Below are positions 52,282-61,185 of a DNA stretch of 64,000 nucleotides, in pieces (the first letter of the stretch is position 1; each line of letters opens with the position of its first letter). A model generated the notes under the pieces. It saw nothing but the letters and a program-made list of their open reading frames with translations. It did not search any database and had not been told where the DNA came from. A program made the position numbers and the translations under genes. The stretch is from Chloroflexota bacterium (GTDB lineage Bacteria > Chloroflexota > Anaerolineae > Aggregatilineales > J027), in NCBI GenBank assembly GCA_024434115.1, contig QMIT01000004.1, forward strand, positions 279,073 to 343,072, given 5' to 3'.

Positions 52282-55182
52282 ATGCAAGACAAGATTATTG
52301 TGCGCGGTGCGCGGGAACACAATCTGAAAAATATTGATGTCGAGATTCCGCGTGATAAGCTGGTTGTGATTACTGGTCTGTCTGGAAGTGGTAAAAGTTC
52401 ACTGGCGTTTGACACCATCTTTGCCGAAGGTCAGCGTCGCTATGTTGAAAGCCTCTCCGCCTATGCCCGTCAATTTTTGGGTCAGATGGAAAAACCTGAC
52501 GTAGATCAAATTGAGGGCCTCAGCCCCGCCGTCTCCATTGACCAAAAAGGGGTCAGCCACAACCCCCGGTCAACGGTTGGGACGGTAACAGAAATATATG
52601 ACTATCTCCGTCTGCTCTATGCCCGTGTCGGTAAGCCCCACTGTCCGACCTGTGGCACACCACTAGAGGCCCAATCTGCCCAGCAAATTGTAGATACCGT
52701 TGCCGCTCTGCCAGATGGGACTCGTATCCAAGTGCTTGCCCCGATCATCAAAGACCGCAAAGGCAAACATGAAAAAGTCTTCAAAGATATTCAAGAAGCG
52801 GGCTTCGTCCGAGCGCGGGTCAACGGTGAGGTTTATGAGGTAGATAACCCACCCGACCTTGACCGTTATAAGATGCACACGGTTGAAATTGTGGTAGACC
52901 GTCTGGTGGTACGTCACTATGATGACCCTACCAGCGAAGAAGCCCGCAGCGCTATCACCCGTCTCACCGACTCGATTGAAACTTCGCTTGAACTAGGGGA
53001 TGGCTTTGTCATCATCAATGATCTCACCGACAGCAGCAACTCGGTAGATCATGTCTTTAGTGAGCAGTTGGCCTGTCCGTTTGGGCATGGCAGCTTCCCC
53101 GAAGTCGAGCCGCGTACCTTCTCATTTAATAGTCCACATGGGGCGTGTACAGCGTGTCAGGGGCTAGGTGTCAAGCTGGAAATTGACCCCATACTAGTCA
53201 TTCCCGACCCAGAATTGAGCCTTGCCGAAGGGGCGATTCAAGCCCAAGCGTGGCCGCAGGGCAAAGATAGCTATACCATGCAAATTATCGCCAGTGTCTG
53301 CAAGCAGTATGGCATTAACTACAGCGCCGCATGGAGCAAACTCACCCCCGACCAGCAGCAGATTATTTTGTATGGTACGGACTCAGAAAAAGTCGCGGTT
53401 GAATATGTCAGCCATGAGGGAGATCGGCGGGTCTATAAGACTCAGTTTGAAGGCATCATCCCCAATCTGGCACGGCGCTATAACGAAACAACCTCAGATT
53501 GGATGCGTGCCCGTATCGAAGAAGTGATGTCCGAACGGCCCTGTCCCACCTGCAATGGTCGCCGCCTCAATCCTTGGGCACTGGCCGTCACAATTGCCAG
53601 CTTATCCATCAACGATGTCACCGCCCTACCCGTCAAACGTTTGGCGGAATGGGTTCATTCGTTGAGTGGTGAAAATAATGGACATGTGGCTATCCTGAAT
53701 GCCCGTGACGCTGAAATTGCCAAGCAGGTCTTAAAAGAAATCACCAGTCGTGTCAGTTTTATGGTCAACGTCGGCCTCGATTATCTAACTCTCAATCGCT
53801 CGGCGGGCACGCTCTCTGGTGGTGAGGCCCAACGTATCCGGCTGGCAACACAAATTGGCTCACGGTTGACGGGTGTCCTATACGTCTTGGATGAACCCTC
53901 CATCGGCCTGCATCAACGCGATAACGAACGCCTGATCAATACCCTCAAAGGGATGCGTGATCTCGGCAACACCCTCTTGGTGGTTGAACACGACGATGAG
54001 ACCATGCGGGCCGCCGACTGGCTGATTGATATGGGGCCGGGAGCAGGTGAACATGGCGGTCAGATTATCTCCACCGGCACTCCCGAAGAAGTGATGGATG
54101 ATCCCAACAGCATCACGGGCGCATTTTTGAGTGGGCGCCGCCGCATCGCCATCCCGCCAACCCGTCGTCCGGGCAATGGGCGCAGCATCATCATTCGGGG
54201 TGCTCGTGAGAACAACCTCAAAAATGTAGATGCCGAGATTCCATTAGGCAAGTTGGTGGTGATTACGGGTGTCAGTGGGTCGGGCAAATCCTCCTTGATG
54301 GTGGACGTGCTGTATCGGAAATTGGCCCAACGGCTCTATGGCAGCCGCGAACGCCCCGGCGACCATGACACGATTGATGGCATTGAGACGATTGATAAGG
54401 TCATCAACATTGACCAAAGCCCGATTGGTCGCACTCCGCGTTCCAACCCCGCCACTTATACCAAGATGTTTGATGACATCCGTAAGCTGTTTGCCGACCT
54501 GCCCGAAAGCAATATCCGGGGTTATTCACAGGGCCGCTTCTCCTTTAATGTGAAGGGCGGACGCTGTGAAAACTGCGAAGGTCAAGGGATGTTGCAAATT
54601 GAAATGCAGTTTTTGCCAGATGTCTATGTTGTCTGTGATGTTTGTCACGGCAAACGCTATAACCGCGAAACCTTGCAGGTCAAATATAAGGGCAAGAGCA
54701 TCGCCGATGTCTTGGATATGACCGTCACTGAGGGCTTGGAATATTTTGAGAACATCCCGACCATCTATCGCCGCCTCGAAACACTCGGGTCCGTCGGGTT
54801 GGGTTATATCCGCATTGGGCAGCCCGCGACCACCCTCTCCGGCGGGGAAGCTCAACGTGTCAAACTTAGCCGCGAACTCTCGAAAAAGGGTACGGGGGAT
54901 ACCCTATATGTCCTTGACGAACCCAGCACGGGGCTGCACGCCGCTGATGTGGAACGCCTGATTAATGTGCTGCAAACGCTGGTAGATCGTGGCAACAGTG
55001 TCCTCATCATTGAACACAACCCCGACATCATCAAGGTCGCCGATTGGCTGATTGACATGGGGCCGGAGGGCGGCGAAGACGGCGGCGAGGTGATTGCAGT
55101 CGGCACACCCGAAGAAATTGTCGCCTGTGAACACAGCTACACCGGGCAGTATATCAAGCCCTATCTAGTTGGCGAACGTTAG
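52282..55182 (+). CDS. uvrA: Excinuclease ABC subunit A
   Basis: A 966-residue UvrA, slightly longer than the usual 940. Two ABC ATPase units are present: Walker A GLSGSGKSSLAFDT near the N-terminus and GVSGSGKSSLMVDV in the second half, with two signature motifs (LSGGEAQRIRLATQIGSRL and LSGGEAQRVKLSREL). Zinc sites are at CPTCGTP, CPTCNGRR, and CENCEGQG paired with CDVC. It scans DNA for damage with UvrB in nucleotide excision repair. AAGAGGAATC precedes the ATG. A LexA-like box at its promoter suggests SOS control. Confidence 0.97.
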   Translation: MQDKIIVRGAREHNLKNIDVEIPRDKLVVITGLSGSGKSSLAFDTIFAEGQRRYVESLSAYARQFLGQMEKPDVDQIEGLSPAVSIDQKGVSHNPRSTVGTVTEIYDYLRLLYARVGKPHCPTCGTPLEAQSAQQIVDTVAALPDGTRIQVLAPIIKDRKGKHEKVFKDIQEAGFVRARVNGEVYEVDNPPDLDRYKMHTVEIVVDRLVVRHYDDPTSEEARSAITRLTDSIETSLELGDGFVIINDLTDSSNSVDHVFSEQLACPFGHGSFPEVEPRTFSFNSPHGACTACQGLGVKLEIDPILVIPDPELSLAEGAIQAQAWPQGKDSYTMQIIASVCKQYGINYSAAWSKLTPDQQQIILYGTDSEKVAVEYVSHEGDRRVYKTQFEGIIPNLARRYNETTSDWMRARIEEVMSERPCPTCNGRRLNPWALAVTIASLSINDVTALPVKRLAEWVHSLSGENNGHVAILNARDAEIAKQVLKEITSRVSFMVNVGLDYLTLNRSAGTLSGGEAQRIRLATQIGSRLTGVLYVLDEPSIGLHQRDNERLINTLKGMRDLGNTLLVVEHDDETMRAADWLIDMGPGAGEHGGQIISTGTPEEVMDDPNSITGAFLSGRRRIAIPPTRRPGNGRSIIIRGARENNLKNVDAEIPLGKLVVITGVSGSGKSSLMVDVLYRKLAQRLYGSRERPGDHDTIDGIETIDKVINIDQSPIGRTPRSNPATYTKMFDDIRKLFADLPESNIRGYSQGRFSFNVKGGRCENCEGQGMLQIEMQFLPDVYVVCDVCHGKRYNRETLQVKYKGKSIADVLDMTVTEGLEYFENIPTIYRRLETLGSVGLGYIRIGQPATTLSGGEAQRVKLSRELSKKGTGDTLYVLDEPSTGLHAADVERLINVLQTLVDRGNSVLIIEHNPDIIKVADWLIDMGPEGGEDGGEVIAVGTPEEIVACEHSYTGQYIKPYLVGER

Positions 55183-55285
55183 GTCAATCGGCACAAAGTC
55201 TGATAACCCCTTTTGTGCCGACTGGCGCTAAAATTCGTCCGATGCTTAAATAAATTGCGTAAAGTTGGCACAAAAGAGTTCGATC

Positions 55286-56251
55286 ATGAAGAAAATCGCA
55301 GTCCTCACCAGCGGTGGCGATGCCCCCGGCATGAACGCTGCCATTCGCGCTGTCGTCCGTACTGCGCTTGATATGGGAATGGAAGTTTACGGCATCCGAC
55401 GTGGGTATACCGGGATGCTGGCGGGTGATTTTGAACGCATGACCAATCGTGAAGTCAGCGGTATTTTGCAGCGCGGCGGCACGATTCTCCAAACCGCCCG
55501 CAATGAACAATTCAAAACCCCCGAAGGTCAAAAACGTGGCCTTCGTCGGCTCAATGAGGTCGGCGTGGATGGCCTCGTCGTTATTGGCGGCGATGGCAGT
55601 CTACGCGGTGCCCAAGCCCTTCATAGTCTCAATTTTCCCGTCGTGGGGATCCCCGGCAGCATTGACAATGACATCTGGGGCACCAACATGAGTATCGGGG
55701 TGGATACTGCCCTCAATACCATCTTGGATGCGATTGACAAACTGCGTGACACCGCCACCAGCCACGAACGCGCTTTCTTGGTCGAGGCGATGGGGCGCAA
55801 TTGTGGTTATCTAGCCTTAATGAGCGGCATCTTGGGCGGGGCAGAATTGGTGGTCACCCCTGAAAAACCGCTTGAACTTGACGAAATCGCCAAAGCCCTC
55901 GACGATGCGTATACACGCGGCAAATCCCACGCCATCGGCGTCATCGCCGAAGGTGCAAAATATAACATCACAGAAGTCGCCAAATATCTTGAAGACCGCA
56001 CCGTTGGTTTTGAAGTCCGCATGACCATTTTGGGTCATGTCCAGCGCGGTGGCAGCCCATCGGCTTTTGACCGTCTGCTCGCCACTCGGCTGGGTGTGGC
56101 CGCAGTTGAACAATTGGCCGCAGGCAATTCAGGCATCATGGTCGGTCTCGATGGACGCGATATTACCTGCGCACAGATTTCCGATGTCATCAGCAAGCAG
56201 CGTGGCATCAGTGACCACTATTTCAAGATGGCTGAGGTCTTATCCCGTTGA
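55286..56251 (+). CDS. pfkA: ATP-dependent 6-phosphofructokinase
   Basis: A 321-residue glycolytic enzyme that phosphorylates fructose 6-phosphate to the 1,6-bisphosphate. The N-terminus reads MKKIAVLTSGGDAPGMNAA. GGDGSLRGAQAL has glycine where PPi-dependent enzymes have aspartate, and GIPGSIDND has glycine where they have lysine, so ATP is the likely donor. FLVEAMGRNCGYLAL and VTILGHVQRGGSPSAFDR-type motifs follow. AAAGAG precedes the ATG at 55286; the upstream in-frame start is not used. The next gene starts one base inside its stop codon. Confidence 0.95.
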   Translation: MKKIAVLTSGGDAPGMNAAIRAVVRTALDMGMEVYGIRRGYTGMLAGDFERMTNREVSGILQRGGTILQTARNEQFKTPEGQKRGLRRLNEVGVDGLVVIGGDGSLRGAQALHSLNFPVVGIPGSIDNDIWGTNMSIGVDTALNTILDAIDKLRDTATSHERAFLVEAMGRNCGYLALMSGILGGAELVVTPEKPLELDEIAKALDDAYTRGKSHAIGVIAEGAKYNITEVAKYLEDRTVGFEVRMTILGHVQRGGSPSAFDRLLATRLGVAAVEQLAAGNSGIMVGLDGRDITCAQISDVISKQRGISDHYFKMAEVLSR

Positions 56252-57477
56252 TGCGTCGGATCACATTCGCCTTCGTACTGGCAGGCCTGTTCATCTTATT
56301 GGCAGGCATCCACCAACCCACCCTTGCCCGTCAGAATGCCGACGAGGTAGTGCTGGCCTATGTCCACGAAAACACGGTGAAATTGGCGGACGCTCAGGGC
56401 AACCCCATCACCACTGTTGGGCCAGAATTTCAAACGGGTCAAGCCGCCAGTTTGCTCTGGACACCTAACGGCGAACGGCTCTATATTGCGCGGCGTGATG
56501 GCCTCTATGAAACCAGTGCCGAAGGTGGGGCGGCGGTGCGCCTCCCCGGTGATTTCAGCATCACAATGGCGCTGGATCGGGGTGGCAACTCCATCTACTA
56601 CATCGAATCCAGCAACCCCGCCGAAGCCGAAGACCCCGGTTTTATCACCTTCCCCCTGCGCGAAACCAGTTTGTTTAATATGGGAGGGACGGGACGCTTG
56701 GTCAATTACATCGGCAACTATTCGCTCGGTTCGTCCGATGTGGCATTGGGTGGGGCGGCTTTTCAATATGCCCGTGATGGGGGAATTTTAGGGGGTGGTC
56801 GTCCGCGTCTAATTCCCACCTACGGCACAACCCTATTTTATTCCTGCTGTTTTCCTGATGCGGGCCTCAATGCCATTGATATTTCGTCCGGCGAGATTCG
56901 TGCCTACGACAGCACGTTTATCCCCGGCCCATCCGCCATCAATTCCAGCCTATCGCGTTTGGCAGGCCCAACCATCAACGGCACGATTCGCGTCATTGAC
57001 CTCATTACCGCTGGCACCCGCGATTATCCCATTAATTTTGGTGATGTGGAGCGCATCGCATGGGCATTGGATGACAGTGCCCTCTACTTGGCGGTGCGTG
57101 GCACCCCTAAAGACCCCTTGCCCCTCAGCCCGTTGGTGACATCTCCAATAGATGACCGCGAGGCAGATATTTTTGTCTGGCGCTTGGATTTGGTGACGGG
57201 TGGTTTGGTGCAATTGGCGGAATTAGGCGATTTTTATGGCGTGTCTTCGATTGCCGCCACCGATGAATATGTCTTTTTGACCGTCGTGGAGCGTAATGTG
57301 GCCCTGATTAACGACCTCAATTCGGGCCGCCTTCCTGCTGACCTCAGTCCCGCCGACCCCCGCCTGACGAGTGATTACCTGACAGGCAGCATCTTATTCC
57401 GCGTCCGCACCGATGGCAGTGAAGCCCTCTCCATTTTGGCAGATGTGTGGGGTGTCGTCGCCAAACCGAGACGATGA
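56251..57477 (+). CDS. Secreted TolB/WD40-like beta-propeller protein
   Basis: A 408-residue protein with a signal peptide (MRRITFAFVLAGLFILLAGI, near TLARQ). It is followed by repeats typical of TolB-like propellers (DEVVLAYVHENTVKLADAQG; SLLWTPNGERLYIARRDGLY; IAWALDDSALYLAVRG). It should bind a ligand or polymer outside the cytosol. Its ATG shares one base with the phosphofructokinase stop (TGATG), so translation is coupled; a glycolytic link is not obvious. Specificity unknown. Confidence 0.78.
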   Translation: MRRITFAFVLAGLFILLAGIHQPTLARQNADEVVLAYVHENTVKLADAQGNPITTVGPEFQTGQAASLLWTPNGERLYIARRDGLYETSAEGGAAVRLPGDFSITMALDRGGNSIYYIESSNPAEAEDPGFITFPLRETSLFNMGGTGRLVNYIGNYSLGSSDVALGGAAFQYARDGGILGGGRPRLIPTYGTTLFYSCCFPDAGLNAIDISSGEIRAYDSTFIPGPSAINSSLSRLAGPTINGTIRVIDLITAGTRDYPINFGDVERIAWALDDSALYLAVRGTPKDPLPLSPLVTSPIDDREADIFVWRLDLVTGGLVQLAELGDFYGVSSIAATDEYVFLTVVERNVALINDLNSGRLPADLSPADPRLTSDYLTGSILFRVRTDGSEALSILADVWGVVAKPRR

Positions 57478-57479
57478 AC

Positions 57480-57866
57480 TTACTTTGTTCTCGGGTACTT
57501 TTCTGTCACAGCACCGAGCCATTCCAAAAAAGTTGTATATTGGTGCAAAGTTTCATCGACAATTACTTTTTCAGAATCTATATAAGGGTGTTGTTTTTTC
57601 GCTTCTGCTGCATCTAACTTCAAAAGTGCTTCTACTAGTTCTTCATATTCAGCTTCAGTTATAGTGAAAGGTCGCCATGAGGTTCCGGGTCCCATTCCCC
57701 CATTATACCCACCACCTTGTAGAACCTGATTAAGGATGTGGAATGGTGGAATAATCCCTCTGTGCATCAAATAAATAACATCTAGTACAAATTCAGCCAA
57801 TAATCCTTGACGCTTTACACCTGACCCTAAATATGACCAATGGGTTTTGTATTTGACCGTTCTCAT
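57480..57866 (-). CDS. Hypothetical protein next to HicB-like antitoxin gene
   Basis: A 128-residue protein (MRTVKYKTHWSYLGSGVKRQ) with a Gly-rich loop (QGGGYNGGMGPGTSW) and an acidic helical C-terminus. No family recognised. AGAGGA lies seven bases before the ATG at 57866; another ATG at 57911 overlaps the stop of the HicB-like gene (ATGA) but has no ribosome site. Same direction as that gene, so probably an operon of three small genes. Confidence 0.65.
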   Translation of the reverse strand: MRTVKYKTHWSYLGSGVKRQGLLAEFVLDVIYLMHRGIIPPFHILNQVLQGGGYNGGMGPGTSWRPFTITEAEYEELVEALLKLDAAEAKKQHPYIDSEKVIVDETLHQYTTFLEWLGAVTEKYPRTK

Positions 57867-57907
57867 GGGTATTTCCTCTCTAGGTTTGTTCGTCAGCGAT
57901 GGTTTGG

Positions 57908-58117
57908 TCATGCTGTCACGACAAATGAGTCATAGGTTTCTTCGGGTACAGGATCGCCATGCGCTTCTAGGGATTCGATATATAGCGCAATCGCCTCTTT
58001 GATATTTTCAATGGCTTCTTCTCGCGTTTTGCCCTGACTGATACATCCCGGCAAGCTAGGGCATTCAATCACCCAATACCCATCCTCACCCGGATAGAGA
58101 ATCACTCGTCTTTCCAT
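57908..58117 (-). CDS. HicB-like antitoxin-family protein
   Basis: A 69-residue protein of the HicB_lk_antitox type. GYWVIECPSLPGCISQGKTR is the signature, followed by EEAIENIKEAIALYI. HicB proteins normally pair with the HicA RNase toxin. No HicA gene is next to it here; the two flanking small genes do not look like HicA. The ATG at 58117 overlaps the preceding stop as TGATG, with GGAG eight bases upstream. It could be a solitary HicB or the regulator of an unrecognised partner. Confidence 0.85.
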   Translation of the reverse strand: MERRVILYPGEDGYWVIECPSLPGCISQGKTREEAIENIKEAIALYIESLEAHGDPVPEETYDSFVVTA

Positions 58118-58371
58118 CACTTGATCTCCATCATCTTAATCCGAATTTTCGCCTTGAGCATCGCCATTAAATGATTCAGATACTGCATCTCATCTAGTTC
58201 GGCGTTTTCATCAAGGGTCAAAGTGCGTTCTTGGTTTTGTTGAAGCAAATAACGCAAACGCTCCTGAAGTGTTTCAGAAGTGCGAAAATCAAGAACTTGC
58301 TGTGCAGAGGGACAAGTGGCAAGGAAATCCAAAACCTCGATTTTGATACTTGGGATTTTGGAACCTGTCAT
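58117..58371 (-). CDS. Small hypothetical protein upstream of HicB-like gene
   Basis: An 84-residue protein (MTGSKIPSIKIEVLDFLATC) with two helices rich in Leu, Glu and Arg (TLQERLRYLLQQNQERTLTL; LDEMQYLNHLMAMLKAKIRI). No known domain recognised. Its stop overlaps the next start, showing tight coupling with the HicB-like protein, so it may be the cognate partner. Confidence 0.65.
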   Translation of the reverse strand: MTGSKIPSIKIEVLDFLATCPSAQQVLDFRTSETLQERLRYLLQQNQERTLTLDENAELDEMQYLNHLMAMLKAKIRIKMMEIK

Positions 58372-58393
58372 TTCCTTGCCTCAACAAAAACTA

Positions 58394-59455
58394 TCAATGC
58401 TGGGTCGAGCCGCGCTCCAAACCAGCCAGCAGGCTACGCAGGTTGTCGTAATCTTCCAACACACGCCCCGCCCCACGCGCCACACATGTCATGGCATCTT
58501 CCGCCAGCCACACCCGCACATTGACCTCATCCGCCACACGCTCGGTTAGACCCTTCAGTTGCGACCCACCCCCAGCAAGGCAAATACCGGATTCCATTAG
58601 GTCGGCCACCAATTCCGGCGGGGTTTCGTCCAGCGCATCCCGAATCGTGTCCACCAAAATCCCCACCGAGCCAGAGAGGGCCTCGCGGATTTCAATCGAG
58701 GATACTTCGCGTGCTTCCGGCAAACCACTAATCAAGTTACGCCCCCGCACCAGCATGGTACGTTCTTCCAGCAGGGGAAAAGCCGAGCCAATTTCGATTT
58801 TGACTTTTTCGGCGGTACGCTCCCCAATCAGCAGGTTATATTTGGAGCGCATATATTGGACAATATCTTCGTCCATCTCGTCGCCTGCCACGCGGATACT
58901 GCGGCTGATGACAATGCCCCCCAACGAAAACACCGCCACTTCAGTTGTCCCGCCGCCAATATCCACAATCATGCTGCCACGTGTCTCTTGGATCGGCAGA
59001 CCAGCCCCAATTGCCGCCGCGACAGGTTCTTCAATCAAGAAGGCTTCGCGTGCCCCGGCGCTCATGGTGGCATCATACACAGCCCGTTTTTCCACTTCGG
59101 TCACACCGGAGGGAATCCCGACGACCACACGCGGACGTGGAATCGGCACCCAGCTTTGTTGGTGGGCCTTACCAATAAAATATTCTAGCATCCCCTCAGT
59201 AATTTCAAATTCGCTGATGACACCATCCCTTAAAGGACGCACCACCAAAATTTTATTAGGCACTTTGCCGGACATTTCTTTGGCTTCTTGCCCAAATGAA
59301 AGGGGTCGCCGCGTTTTCTTTTCGATGGCGACGTATGAAGGTTCGTTAATCACAATCCCTTTACCGCGCACACTCACCAATGTGTTCGCCGTACCGAGAT
59401 CAATGCCAATGTCTAGTGAAAACAGGCCAAGCAGCCAGTCTAAAGGACTAACCAC
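58394..59455 (-). CDS. mreB: Rod-shape-determining protein MreB
   Basis: A 353-residue actin-like protein. The phosphate-1 region reads IDLGTANTLVSVRG, phosphate-2 IVDIGGGTTEVAVFSLGG, and GGGSQLKGL is the adenosine loop. It polymerises under the membrane and directs cell-wall synthesis. Translation begins at GTG 59455 (MVSPLDWLLGLF), ten bases after AAGGAGG; the amphipathic N-terminus may contact the membrane. MreC, MreD and penicillin-binding genes are not adjacent. Confidence 0.96.
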   Translation of the reverse strand: MVSPLDWLLGLFSLDIGIDLGTANTLVSVRGKGIVINEPSYVAIEKKTRRPLSFGQEAKEMSGKVPNKILVVRPLRDGVISEFEITEGMLEYFIGKAHQQSWVPIPRPRVVVGIPSGVTEVEKRAVYDATMSAGAREAFLIEEPVAAAIGAGLPIQETRGSMIVDIGGGTTEVAVFSLGGIVISRSIRVAGDEMDEDIVQYMRSKYNLLIGERTAEKVKIEIGSAFPLLEERTMLVRGRNLISGLPEAREVSSIEIREALSGSVGILVDTIRDALDETPPELVADLMESGICLAGGGSQLKGLTERVADEVNVRVWLAEDAMTCVARGAGRVLEDYDNLRSLLAGLERGSTQH

Positions 59456-59551
59456 GCTGTTTGCGCCTCCTTATTTCAGGGTTTATAGTCTTAAGAGCGC
59501 GGCTATTGTACAGCCGAGCCGTTGTTTATCCAAGAAAGAAATGTACTAGAG

Positions 59552-60118
59552 ATGAATCCTACCCAAAATCCAAAAGACGACCACTCCTATCACTACACGC
59601 CATCCTCACAAATGGCTGAAAAATTAACGATGAACCGGCAAGGTAAAATGACCAGATTGCAGCGATCCCCTATCGTGATAGCAGCCCTTGTCTCCAGCAT
59701 CGGCTTTATCTGCCCCGCCACTATGCTGGCAACCGGGATAGGCCTTATATTACGTGGGCCGAGTGGTGGAATCCTTAGCTATTTCTTCTATTTCATGATG
59801 TTTCTCAGCTTTTTTTTCCTTGCCGGGGTCTTATGGACGAATGCCAGCATGTTTTTGCCCGAAACATTCTCCAAAAAACCTGTCCGGTGGCAGCGCGGCC
59901 CATTGGAAATCAAAATGGCATCCCGGAATCGGCCCGAAATGCCATTCTCATTCATCATCGGTAGCTATAGTTTTGCCCCATTTGTCGTCCCATCCGAAGT
60001 CCCTATGAACACAGGCCGCGAATACATCGTCTATTATTCGGCCCGCAGTCGGTTATTGTTAAGTATCGCCCCCACCGATCAGCCCGAATCCAAAAATTGG
60101 TTGCCTCTCAAATCCTAA
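59552..60118 (+). CDS. Two-helix membrane protein, unknown
   Basis: A 188-residue protein. Two hydrophobic helices (VIAALVSSIGFICPATMLATG; YFFYFMMFLSFFFLAGVLW) are followed by a cytosolic or external domain of about 90 residues (FSFIIGSYSFAPFVVPSEVP). I do not recognise it. The ATG at 59552 is used; an upstream TTG is unlikely. Its end overlaps the convergent HEAT gene by four bases. Confidence 0.65.
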   Translation: MNPTQNPKDDHSYHYTPSSQMAEKLTMNRQGKMTRLQRSPIVIAALVSSIGFICPATMLATGIGLILRGPSGGILSYFFYFMMFLSFFFLAGVLWTNASMFLPETFSKKPVRWQRGPLEIKMASRNRPEMPFSFIIGSYSFAPFVVPSEVPMNTGREYIVYYSARSRLLLSIAPTDQPESKNWLPLKS

Positions 60119-61092
60119 CTGACCTCTGGCGTGGGCCATTGCGGTTGAATTTTCTGCCATTCAAACAGCAGTAAATCTAATGCCTGTTGGACGGCGGCAA
60201 GCGTGCTAGTTACTTGAGCCTGTGCGTCCCCAATCGCCCAATCCGTGCTATTTAATTGATCTTTCCCGGAACACGCCGTCTCAATTTGACTGCGTGTTTT
60301 ATATAAACCCTCTTCAACCTCTTCCATCAAATTAAAAAATGGGTCTAGTCCTTCTTGATGATACTCGTTGACATCGCCGACCCATTTCGGGCGTTCCGGC
60401 ACGGTATATTCCTCTGCCGAGGGCACAGTCTTACAATCCAGCGTCGCCGCGTTTAGAGCGGTTTGATACGCCAGCGCGGTTTGAGCATCGTCTTGCACCC
60501 ATTCATTTAACTTATACAGTGCATCCGCTCGATTGATGGCCGCATCTTCGGGGGTATTGATTTCATCATAGGCCACAATGGTCGCACCGAGCAGTGCAAA
60601 ACACGCCGCCATCCACATAAATACCCGAAAACAGCCAGATACCCGACCACGTGAACGTTCGCGCCGAGCGGCCTTCTGTTGCGCTTTTTTGGCCCGTCTG
60701 CCCTCTTTTTCAGGCGCGGGGGCCGGGGCTTCATCTGGTTCTGGGGGCAGATCTAAAATATCTTCATCATCCCATTTAATTTCTGTAACCACTGGCCCAG
60801 CTTGTCGGCTAATATCGCCGGAAAGCATCTGCCATTCATAGTCATCGTCAGCGGCTTTCATCAATTTCTGACGGGCTTCGGCCTCTTGGCGCTGCCGCAA
60901 TACCGACAGGGCACGCACCGCTTTATAGGCGAGATCACGCACCTTCGGGTTTTGATCCAGCGTAGCGACCTTATCCAATTCATCAATCAGCGAAATATCA
61001 CCTGTTTTGCCAAGTGCCATGACTGCGTTATAGCGCACTTTCGGGTCGGCGTCAGCGAGTTTCTGAATGAGTTTTTTTGTTTGCTTATCCAC
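60115..61092 (-). CDS. HEAT-repeat protein with single membrane helix
   Basis: A 325-residue protein. The N-terminal part holds HEAT/PBS-lyase repeats (VRYNAVMALGKTGDISLIDEL; VRDLAYKAVRALSVLRQRQE). A charged Ala/Glu/Lys linker (EKEGRRAKKAQQKAARRERS) leads to one helix (FRVFMWMAACFALLGATIVA). The extracytoplasmic C-terminal part is helical. GTG 61092 is the start, with GGAG seven bases upstream. It is divergent from the methyltransferase gene. Function unknown; a scaffold is likely. Confidence 0.78.
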   Translation of the reverse strand: MDKQTKKLIQKLADADPKVRYNAVMALGKTGDISLIDELDKVATLDQNPKVRDLAYKAVRALSVLRQRQEAEARQKLMKAADDDYEWQMLSGDISRQAGPVVTEIKWDDEDILDLPPEPDEAPAPAPEKEGRRAKKAQQKAARRERSRGRVSGCFRVFMWMAACFALLGATIVAYDEINTPEDAAINRADALYKLNEWVQDDAQTALAYQTALNAATLDCKTVPSAEEYTVPERPKWVGDVNEYHQEGLDPFFNLMEEVEEGLYKTRSQIETACSGKDQLNSTDWAIGDAQAQVTSTLAAVQQALDLLLFEWQKIQPQWPTPEVS

Positions 61093-61185
61093 GACACGAC
61101 TCCGGATTTAGAGAATGTCAAAATCAATTTTCTATGCGAAGATGGTAGACATTATCACCCCGCCCTGAGTACAGGTCAAATCGTC

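Noticed and set aside
60802-61185. N-terminal extension of the methyltransferase
   Set aside because: It overlaps the HEAT-repeat gene on the other strand and has no domain character; the ATG at 61186 begins with a membrane helix and then the methyltransferase domain.
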